In this document: positions 1-5,252 of the stretch, piece by piece
Layout: each line of letters begins with the position of its first letter
Numbering within the stretch: position 1 is the first letter of the stretch
From: Verrucomicrobiota bacterium
GTDB lineage: Bacteria; Verrucomicrobiota; Verrucomicrobiia; Opitutales; UBA953
DNA length: 5,252 nucleotides
NCBI GenBank assembly: GCA_005798925.1
Contig: SYID01000141.1
Coordinates: forward strand, 1 to 5,252
Reading direction: 5' to 3'
Program-made: the position numbers and the translations under genes
The notes under the pieces: model-generated
Database searches by the model: none
Told to the model about the DNA's origin: nothing
What the model saw: only the letters and a program-made list of their open reading frames with translations

Positions 1-504
1 ATCGACGCCAACGGCATCCTGCATGTCTCGGCCGTCGACAAGGGCTCGGGCAAGGAGCAGAAGATCTCCATCACGGGCTCCTCGGGTCTCTCCAAGGAAG
101 AAGTCGAGAAGCTCCGCAAGGAAGCTGAGCTCCATGCCGAAGAGGACAAGAAGGTCCGCGAGCTCGCCGAAGCCCGCAACCGTCTCGACGCCGGCGTCTT
201 CACCGCTGAGAAGTTCCTCGCCGACAACGGCGAGAAGATGCCCGCCGAAGCCAAGACCGCCGCGGAAGCCGCGCTCAAGGAAGCTCAGGAAGCCCTCAAG
301 AAGACCGACGCCACCGCCGAGGACTTCGAGAAGGCCGCCACGGCCCTCCAGACCGCGCTCATGACCGCCGCCCAGTCCGTTCCGCCCGCTTCCGGCGAAC
401 AGCCGCAGGCCGACGCTGGTCCCGCCCCCGAAGGCAAGAAGAAGGCCAAGGACGGCAAGGTGGTCGACGGCGACTTCGAGGTCGTCGACGACGGCAAGAA
501 GTAA
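1..504 (+). CDS. dnaK: Molecular chaperone DnaK (Hsp70), C-terminal 167 residues, 5' end outside window
   Basis: This is the end of the cytoplasmic ATP-dependent chaperone that binds exposed hydrophobic peptides with DnaJ and GrpE. The reading frame is open from base 1 and ends at TAA 502-504. Visible residues 1-29 (starting IDANGILHVSA, then GKEQKI and SSGL) match the last strands of the substrate-binding beta domain and closely resemble the E. coli protein. Residues 30-125 are charged and helical, including EARNRLD, and form the lid. Residues 126-167 are a Pro/Ala/Gly-rich disordered tail with a basic KKKAK patch at 146-150, closing with the acidic VVDGDFEVVDDGKK typical of DnaK C-termini. 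About three quarters of the gene, including the ATPase domain, lies to the left. No dnaJ or grpE follows, because the next gene is convergent. Transcription ends at the hairpin 25 bases downstream. The identification is secure. Confidence 0.97.
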   Translation: MDANGILHVSAVDKGSGKEQKISITGSSGLSKEEVEKLRKEAELHAEEDKKVRELAEARNRLDAGVFTAEKFLADNGEKMPAEAKTAAEAALKEAQEALKKTDATAEDFEKAATALQTALMTAAQSVPPASGEQPQADAGPAPEGKKKAKDGKVVDGDFEVVDDGKK

Positions 505-528
505 GCGTCCCTAGGATGGGCCGAAGAC

Positions 529-559
529 GGGCCGGAGTCGCGAGACTCCGGCCCTTTTT
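529..559 (+). terminator. Rho-independent terminator of dnaK
   Basis: A perfect 11-bp GC-rich stem (GGGCCGGAGTC at 529-539, GACTCCGGCCC at 544-554) is closed by a GCGA loop, which fits the stable GNRA tetraloop class. Five T residues follow directly at 555-559. It starts 25 bases after the dnaK stop. The T-run lies only on the + side. Read from the opposite strand, the stem is followed by GTCTTCGG, so it should act poorly as an intrinsic terminator for the convergent operon, whose last stop codon is at 580-582. The rest of the gap (505-528 and 560-579) shows nothing else. Confidence 0.93.
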
Positions 560-579
560 GTCGATGGACTCCGGTCGGC

Positions 580-1896
580 TTACGCCAGTTCGAAGCCCTT
601 GATGCTGCGGCCGTTGCTGCTGCCGAATTTCTCGAGGCCGACATCCATGCGGTGGGCGATCTGGACGAAGAGGTTGGCGAAGCGGGCGTTATCGTTGCCC
701 TTGCCGCCCGCGACGACGTGCGCGCCGTGGCGGAAGCCTCCGCCGGCCACGATCAGCGGAAGGTCGCGCGTGCTGTGGGCGCTGGCGTTGCCGAGGTTGC
801 TGCCGGCCATGACGATCGTGTGGTCGAGCAGGGTCCCGCGGCCTTCCTTGACGCCTTTGAGCAGGCCGAGCAGGCGGCCGATCTCGGTGAACTCCGCGCG
901 CTCGATGATCCGGAGCTCTTCGATCTTGGCTTCGTCCTGGCCGTGGTGGGAAAGGTTATGCCAATCCTGGCTGACGCCGTCGATCTTGGGCGTGGCGTTC
1001 ATGCCTCCGGCGCTGTAGGTGATGAAGCGCGTCGAATCGGTCTGGAAGGCCAGCGTGATCATCTCATGCATCAGGCGGGTCTTCGCGATGATGTCCGTGC
1101 GATCCGCGACATCCTTCGGCGCGACGGCGTCGACCTTCGGCTTCGGACGGGTGGCCCAGACGGAAGACGAGAGCAGGCGTGCCTCGAGTTCGCGGACGCT
1201 CGTGAAGTATTGGTCGACCTTTTCCTTGTCGCGCGGTCCGAGGTTGGCGTTCAATTTGCGGGCTTCTTCGCCGATGGTGTCGAGGATGCTGCGTCCGCGG
1301 CGAAGGTCGGCGAGCTGGCGTTTCACTTCGCCGGGGCTACCTTCGACGAAGAGCAGTTGGAAGACCTTCGAGGGGGAAGGTTCCGCCGGCAGGCAGACCC
1401 CGTTCATCGTCCACGACATCGAGGCATGGTTGCCGGCGGAAAGGACAAGGGACGAGAACCGGGTGTCTGGGTTCAGCTTCTGGACCAGGAGCTGGTCCAG
1501 CGAGATCGTGTTCCGGAAGCCCGGCAGGCCCGGGTGTTTGGCCGAGGTCAGCCAGGTGAGCTCCGAGGTGTGCCCGTCGGAGCCGTTCTGCTCCTCGTGT
1601 GAGATGCCCGAGAAGACCGTGAAGTCTTCACGATGAGCCTGCAGCGGCTCGAGGTAATACGAAGGCGTATAGCCGCGGCCTTCTTCCTTCGGCACGAGCA
1701 GCGGCACGTGGAAGCCGAGGCTGTAGTTCATCGCCAGGAAGCGTCGCGGCTGCGTCGTGGCCGCGCGGGATTCCGCGGCGTTGGCGAAGCTGGGGACCAT
1801 GGCCTCGAGCCACGGCAGCGTCAGGAGCAGGCCGGCGCTACGGAGGAACGCCCGTCGGTCGAGGCGCGTCTTGGTGGCGATGTGCGGGGCGTTCAT
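580..1896 (-). CDS. DUF1552 family protein, Tat-exported, partner of the DUF1592 cytochrome
   Basis: A complete 438-residue secreted protein, a usual length for the DUF1552 family; its biochemical function is unknown. Residues 11-40 form a twin-arginine signal: LDRRAFLRSAG with R14-R15 and F17-L18, a hydrophobic stretch LLLTLPWLEAM, then ANA with predicted cleavage after A40. The mature protein begins a core around QPRRFLAMN. The C-terminal half carries the family blocks: DWHNLSHHGQD (311-321), LLDHTIVMAGSNLGN (356-370), AHSTRDLPLIVAGGG (373-387) and a final FGSSNG. These His/Asp/Gly blocks recall DUF1501 and the alkaline phosphatase/sulfatase-like fold, so a hydrolase-type role is possible but unproven. 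H313, H317, H318 and H374 are candidate metal or active-site residues. The ATG at 1894-1896 overlaps the upstream stop as ATGA, which suggests translational coupling. No Shine-Dalgarno sequence is visible; TAA is at 580-582. Confidence 0.93.
   Translation of the reverse strand: MNAPHIATKTRLDRRAFLRSAGLLLTLPWLEAMVPSFANAAESRAATTQPRRFLAMNYSLGFHVPLLVPKEEGRGYTPSYYLEPLQAHREDFTVFSGISHEEQNGSDGHTSELTWLTSAKHPGLPGFRNTISLDQLLVQKLNPDTRFSSLVLSAGNHASMSWTMNGVCLPAEPSPSKVFQLLFVEGSPGEVKRQLADLRRGRSILDTIGEEARKLNANLGPRDKEKVDQYFTSVRELEARLLSSSVWATRPKPKVDAVAPKDVADRTDIIAKTRLMHEMITLAFQTDSTRFITYSAGGMNATPKIDGVSQDWHNLSHHGQDEAKIEELRIIERAEFTEIGRLLGLLKGVKEGRGTLLDHTIVMAGSNLGNASAHSTRDLPLIVAGGGFRHGAHVVAGGKGNDNARFANLFVQIAHRMDVGLEKFGSSNGRSIKGFELA
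1893..1896 (-). promoter_or_regulatory. ATGA stop-start overlap coupling the two operon genes
   Basis: On the minus strand the four bases read ATGA. ATG is the start of the DUF1552 gene and TGA is the stop of the DUF1592 gene. The bases before it (GATCTCTTCCTGACCAA) hold no purine-rich ribosome-binding site. Translation of the second gene therefore probably depends on ribosomes finishing the first. This points to one transcript and matched amounts of both proteins. Confidence 0.8.
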
Positions 1897-4298
1897 TTGG
1901 TCAGGAAGAGATCGCTCTGGACGAGGTTGTGGAGGAGGTCGCGCAGGCCGTTGCCGCGCGTGAAGGTCACGTGGGCGATGCGTCGCAGTTCCTCGCGGTC
2001 GGAGAAGCCCATCGCGCGGCCGCTGCCGTAGGCGGCGAGCTTACGGGTCAGCGCGAGCGTGAAAGCCTCGGGGTCGGCGAGCAGCACCTTCTGCTTGAAC
2101 TCCCGGAGGTCGTCGAAGGTCTTTCCATCGGAGGTGACGCCCGAGGCATCGACCGGTGGTCCGACGCGCCACTGCACCCGCTTCAGGTCGGGCGGAGACT
2201 TGAACTGGCGGCCGAGGCTTCGGTAGTGCGTCTGCCAGCCGCCGGCGACGTCATAGCTCTCGAGGGCGAAGCCGGGCGGGTCGATCTTGGCGTGGCAGGA
2301 ATTGCAGCTCTCGGTGGAGCGGTGCTTTTCGAGCATCTGGCGGAGGGTGGTCGCGCCACGGATATCAGGTTCGACTCCGGGCGTGCCGGGCGGTGGCGGG
2401 GAAGGCGGCGTGCCGAGGATGCGGTCGAGCACCCAGGCCCCGCGTACGACGGGCGAGGTGTTGTTGCCGTTGGCGGAGACCTTGAGGACGCTGGCGTGCG
2501 TCAGCAGGCCGCCGCGGTGGTCTTCGGGCTTGAGCGCGACCTTGCGGAAGGCGACCCCTTCGACCCCGGCGATGCCGTAATGGCGGGCGAGACGGTTGTT
2601 CAGCATCGTCCAGTCGGAGTCGAGGAAGTTGGTCACGCTGAGGTTCTTCGTCAGGATTTCGGAGAAGAAGAGGCGGGTCTCGTCGAGCATGGCCGCCTTG
2701 AGGGCGTCGTCATATTCAGGGTAGAGCTGCTTGTCCGGCGTGGTGGCGTCGATGTTGCGCAGCGAGAGCCACTGGTCCGTGAAGTCGCGGACGAAGCGGC
2801 GGGCGCGGGGGTCGTCGATGAGACGGTCGGTCTGCGCGCGCAGGGTGGCGGGTTTGAGCAGGGCGCCGCTCGCCGCGTGCCGGCGGAGCTCGTCGTCGGG
2901 CGCGGTGCCCCAGAACATGTAGCTCAGGCGGCAGGCCACGGCCCAAGCGTCGAGGCGTCCGGGCTGTTCGTGGAAGTAAAGGTTCGCGGGCGAGCAGAGG
3001 ACGGCGGTGTAGGCGGTCACGAGCGATTCCTCGAAGTTGGAGCCGTTATTGAGCTCGGCTTCGAACAGGCGCACATACGGGTCCGCCTGGGTCGGAGTGG
3101 CCTGGACGCGGACGACTTTGGCGACGAAATCCTTGATCAGCTTCGGGCCGTCGATGGAAGGTTGGGCGTTTGTGATTTCGTACATCTGCTGGGTGCGGCG
3201 CTTCTCGTATTTCATCCGCCTGGCAGCTTCGGCGGTCGGGGCGTTGGGCAGGTCACCGAACATGAGCTTATGGCCGAGGCCGGGCCACTGCGGCAGCAGC
3301 GGGCCTTCGACGCGCATGGGCTTCATCGCCAGGCCGGGGCCGGGGTATTTAGCGGGACCTACTTTCTGGTTAAGGTTGTAGTCGAAAGCCCGGAGGTCGG
3401 GAAAAATCCGGACCTTGTCCCGGGCCTTGAGCGGCATCTCGATCTTCACCTCGCCGCCGGTCGGAGGGAATTCTTGCACGCTTTGCAGCCTCGTCGGACT
3501 CCCCGTGAAGAACGGTCCCGAGAAAATCGTGACCATGATGGGCTTGTCGCTTTGATAGGCGCGACCTTGGAGGGTGATGCGGTAATTGCCAGGGACCGGC
3601 GCCTCGAATTCCGCCATGAGCGCGGGGTAGGTGGCTTCGTTGAAGGTCACGACGCTGTCGTCCGCGAGCTTATGCCAGCTCTTCCCGATGTGCGTAGCGT
3701 TGCGGCCGGCGTCGAAGGCGATGGTCTGGTCGAGCCTGGTCGGCGCCTCGCCCTTGTTCATCGCGGCGTTGAGCGCCTGGCGGGCGGCGTCCATGGCGCG
3801 TTGCAGGTGTACCGAGGAGAGGTCCAACGCCTCCCCGACCTTGTCGAAGCCCTGGGCGCGGCCGTCCTCGGGCAGCATCGGGGCGAGTTCCTCGTTGATC
3901 CCGAGCAGGTCGTTCAACGTCTGCTCGAATTCGTTGCGATTCAGGCGACGCAGGACCGTGGCCTTGTTCGCGCGATCGGCCGTCACGAGGGTCGCGGCCA
4001 GGGTTTTCGTGAACGCCGCCTTCTCGCCGGCCTCGGGGCGGGCTTTCTTCTTGGGCGGCATCTCGCCTTGGTCGACGCGGTCGAAGATGCGTACCCACTT
4101 CGCCAAGGTCTCAGGCTGGCTCAGATCCGCGGGGAGTTTGCCGAAATCGAGTCCGCCCTTGGCGTCCTCGGCGTCATGGCAGTCGAAGCAGTGTTTCTCG
4201 ATGAAAGGACGGAGGTCTTTGGGCGTTTCGGCGCAGAGCAGGACGGTCCCGAGAAGCCAGGGGAAGATGAGGCGGGGAAGGGCGGAGCTTCGGCGCAT
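1893..4298 (-). CDS. DUF1592-family secreted di-haem cytochrome-like protein (PSCyt1-DUF1587-DUF1595-DUF1592-DUF1588-DUF1585)
   Basis: A complete 801-residue protein of unknown substrate, expected in the periplasm or outer envelope. Residues 1-23 look like a Sec signal peptide (RR near the start, hydrophobic LIFPWLLGTVLL, cleavage near LCA/ET). Domains in order, boundaries approximate: planctomycete-type cytochrome c 24-105, with haem motif CFDCH (37-41) and likely distal Met80 in GEMPPKK; DUF1587 near 115-180 (RRLNRNEFEQTLNDLLGI); a beta-rich stretch 188-300 resembling a carbohydrate-binding sandwich; a family block 319-350 (GPGLAMK, LMFGDLP); DUF1595 448-510; DUF1592 514-640; DUF1588 593-690 with PPSPPPPG and a second haem motif CNSCH (665-669) followed by KIDPPGFALESYD; DUF1585 726-800. 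It is the first gene of a two-gene operon. ATG 4296-4298 is chosen because it directly precedes the signal peptide; no Shine-Dalgarno is seen. The domain content is clear. Haem binding and redox function are inferred from motifs. Confidence 0.94.
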   Translation of the reverse strand: MRRSSALPRLIFPWLLGTVLLCAETPKDLRPFIEKHCFDCHDAEDAKGGLDFGKLPADLSQPETLAKWVRIFDRVDQGEMPPKKKARPEAGEKAAFTKTLAATLVTADRANKATVLRRLNRNEFEQTLNDLLGINEELAPMLPEDGRAQGFDKVGEALDLSSVHLQRAMDAARQALNAAMNKGEAPTRLDQTIAFDAGRNATHIGKSWHKLADDSVVTFNEATYPALMAEFEAPVPGNYRITLQGRAYQSDKPIMVTIFSGPFFTGSPTRLQSVQEFPPTGGEVKIEMPLKARDKVRIFPDLRAFDYNLNQKVGPAKYPGPGLAMKPMRVEGPLLPQWPGLGHKLMFGDLPNAPTAEAARRMKYEKRRTQQMYEITNAQPSIDGPKLIKDFVAKVVRVQATPTQADPYVRLFEAELNNGSNFEESLVTAYTAVLCSPANLYFHEQPGRLDAWAVACRLSYMFWGTAPDDELRRHAASGALLKPATLRAQTDRLIDDPRARRFVRDFTDQWLSLRNIDATTPDKQLYPEYDDALKAAMLDETRLFFSEILTKNLSVTNFLDSDWTMLNNRLARHYGIAGVEGVAFRKVALKPEDHRGGLLTHASVLKVSANGNNTSPVVRGAWVLDRILGTPPSPPPPGTPGVEPDIRGATTLRQMLEKHRSTESCNSCHAKIDPPGFALESYDVAGGWQTHYRSLGRQFKSPPDLKRVQWRVGPPVDASGVTSDGKTFDDLREFKQKVLLADPEAFTLALTRKLAAYGSGRAMGFSDREELRRIAHVTFTRGNGLRDLLHNLVQSDLFLTK

Positions 4299-4423
4299 CG
4301 AGGGTAGGCGCAGGCTAGGTCAAGGCTGGTGGATGAACAGGCTTTTGTGGGGATGGGCGGCCCGATTTGCCCGGCCTGACTCAGCCCTTGCCCCGAGCCG
4401 CGGTTTCTTCATCTGATTGGCCC
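4299..4423. promoter_or_regulatory. Divergent intergenic region between the DUF1592 operon and hemL
   Basis: These 125 bases separate two divergently read genes, so the promoters of both probably lie here or, for hemL, possibly within the start of the other gene. I find no convincing -35/-10 pair, no clear operator palindrome and no riboswitch-like structure. The most AT-rich pocket is around 4331-4350 (ATGAACAGGCTTTTGTGG). Neither start codon has a purine-rich ribosome-binding site: CCTACCCTCG precedes the ATG of the minus gene and CTGATTGGCCC precedes the GTG of hemL. The regulatory role is inferred from gene arrangement only. Confidence 0.45.
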
Positions 4424-5252
4424 GTGAATACCTCGGAGCAGCTTTTCCAACGCGCCCTCTCGATGATCCCGGGCGGCGTCAATTCCCCGGTCCGGGCTTT
4501 TCGCTCGGTCGGGGGCACGCCTTTCTTCACCAAGTCGGCCAACGGCGCCCGGCTGACGACTGCCGACGGCCAGGAACTGGTGGACTTCGTCCTGACCTGG
4601 GGTCCGGCCATCCACGGCCACAACGACCCGGATATCCGCGCGGCGGTCCGCGAGGCCCTCGACCGCGGCACGAGCTTCGGCACCCCGAACCCGCTCGAGG
4701 TCGAGATGGCCGAGCTGATCCTGTCCTGCGTCCCGGCGGTGAAGAAGGTCCGCATGACCAACAGCGGCACCGAGGCCACGATGTCCGCCATCCGCCTCGC
4801 CCGCGGCTACACGGGCCGGAACAAGATCATCAAGTTCTCGGGCTGCTACCATGGGCACGTCGACTCGCTCCTCGTGAAGGCCGGCTCCGGCGCGCTCACG
4901 CAGGGCAATCCCGACTCCGCCGGCGTCACGCCCGGCACCGCCGCCGACACGCTCGTCGCCGAATATAACAACCTGCCGGCTCTCTCCGCGCTCTTCGACG
5001 CCAATGCCGGCCAGGTCGCCGGACTCATCGTCGAACCGTTCCCGGCCAACGTCGGCCTGATCCTTCCGGATGCCGGCTTCCTCGCCGGCCTGCGCGAACT
5101 GTGCACCAAGCACGGCACGGTGCTCATCTTCGACGAAGTGATGACGGGCTTCCGTCTCTCCCTCGCGGGCACGCAGGGCCTGCACGACGTCGTCCCCGAC
5201 CTCGTCTGTATGGGCAAGATCATCGGCGGCGGCCTCCCGGTCGGCGCCGTCG
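4424..5252 (+). CDS. hemL: Glutamate-1-semialdehyde 2,1-aminomutase, N-terminal 276 residues, 3' end outside window
   Basis: This cytoplasmic PLP enzyme converts glutamate-1-semialdehyde to 5-aminolevulinate, the last step of the C5 route into haem and other tetrapyrroles. From GTG 4424 the protein begins MNTSEQLFQRALSMIPGG, then VNSPVRAF, matching the usual HemL N-terminus and supporting this start over the in-frame TTG at 4388. Key residues are present: S21 in NSPVR, the NSGTEA cofactor block (113-118), Y142 in CYHGHVD, S155 in the gating-loop region, N209, D237 in FDEVMTGFR (pyridine nitrogen contact), and K265 in MGKIIGGGLPVGA. K265 is the expected Schiff-base lysine and has the same number as in E. 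coli. The segment EPFPANVGLILP (204-215) differs from the EPVAGNMG form in many homologues. Roughly the last 150 residues are missing at the right edge. No Shine-Dalgarno is visible. Other class-III aminotransferases are unlikely, given the N-terminus and YHGH motif. Confidence 0.95.
   Translation, partial: MNTSEQLFQRALSMIPGGVNSPVRAFRSVGGTPFFTKSANGARLTTADGQELVDFVLTWGPAIHGHNDPDIRAAVREALDRGTSFGTPNPLEVEMAELILSCVPAVKKVRMTNSGTEATMSAIRLARGYTGRNKIIKFSGCYHGHVDSLLVKAGSGALTQGNPDSAGVTPGTAADTLVAEYNNLPALSALFDANAGQVAGLIVEPFPANVGLILPDAGFLAGLRELCTKHGTVLIFDEVMTGFRLSLAGTQGLHDVVPDLVCMGKIIGGGLPVGAV

Noticed and set aside
23..364. A short + strand frame giving a Ser/Arg/Pro-rich product
   Set aside because: It is an out-of-frame reading of dnaK, whose true frame matches Hsp70 throughout.
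652..1602. A 316-codon open frame on the + strand opposite the DUF1552 gene
   Set aside because: It is the same kind of GC-driven antisense shadow. The minus-strand reading has a Tat signal and conserved family blocks, and this one has none.
4176..4190. Reading the signal region with C22 of the DUF1592 protein as a lipoprotein cysteine
   Set aside because: The residues before C22 are V-L-L, with leucine at -1 where a lipobox needs Gly, Ala or Ser. Cleavage by signal peptidase I after A23 is more plausible. The nearby CFDCH at these coordinates is a haem motif.
1929..4307. A 792-codon open frame on the + strand covering almost the whole DUF1592 gene
   Set aside because: It mirrors the minus-strand gene, which has clear domains, a signal peptide and two haem motifs. 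The antisense product is low-complexity and rich in Val, Gly, Glu, Arg and Ala, as expected when a GC-rich gene is read backwards. No known domain is visible.
4295..4323. A TTGACC hexamer on the minus strand (4318-4323) as a -35 box for the DUF1592 operon
   Set aside because: With the standard 17-base spacing, the matching -10 position reads CGATGC and overlaps the start codon, so no believable sigma-70 promoter results.
4409..5185. A 258-codon minus-strand frame over the hemL region
   Set aside because: The + strand encodes an unmistakable HemL with its active-site residues in register. The antisense product is an Arg/Ala/Gly/Glu-rich shadow.

Overview
This is a GC-rich bacterial chromosomal window with four protein genes: two complete and two cut by the window edges. 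The best guide to the organism is the central gene pair, a large DUF1592-family multidomain cytochrome and a DUF1552 protein. Such pairs are characteristic of the Planctomycetes-Verrucomicrobia group and also occur in some Acidobacteria and Myxococcota. With a C5-pathway hemL and no recognisable Shine-Dalgarno sequences, I favour a Verrucomicrobiota member. This is inference, because no rRNA or marker phylogeny is available here.

Layout: bases 1-504 (+) are the 3' end of dnaK (Hsp70), followed by a strong intrinsic terminator at 529-559. Bases 580-4298 (-) hold a two-gene operon read towards dnaK. The upstream gene (4298 to 1893) encodes an 801-residue secreted protein with two CxxCH haem-binding motifs. 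The downstream gene (1896 to 580) encodes a 438-residue DUF1552 protein with a twin-arginine signal; the two overlap by 4 bases. A 125-base divergent intergenic region (4299-4423) separates this operon from hemL (+, from 4424, running off the right edge), which makes 5-aminolevulinate for tetrapyrrole synthesis.

How the genes relate: dnaK and hemL are housekeeping genes. The pair between them is probably an envelope redox or hydrolytic module of unknown substrate, with the cytochrome going out by Sec and its partner by Tat. HemL supplies a haem precursor, but its place beside a haem-protein operon may be coincidence. I see no mobile element, CRISPR array, tRNA, rRNA or large repeat. The least understood content is the DUF1592/DUF1552 pair: a known but biochemically uncharacterised family, not a new one.
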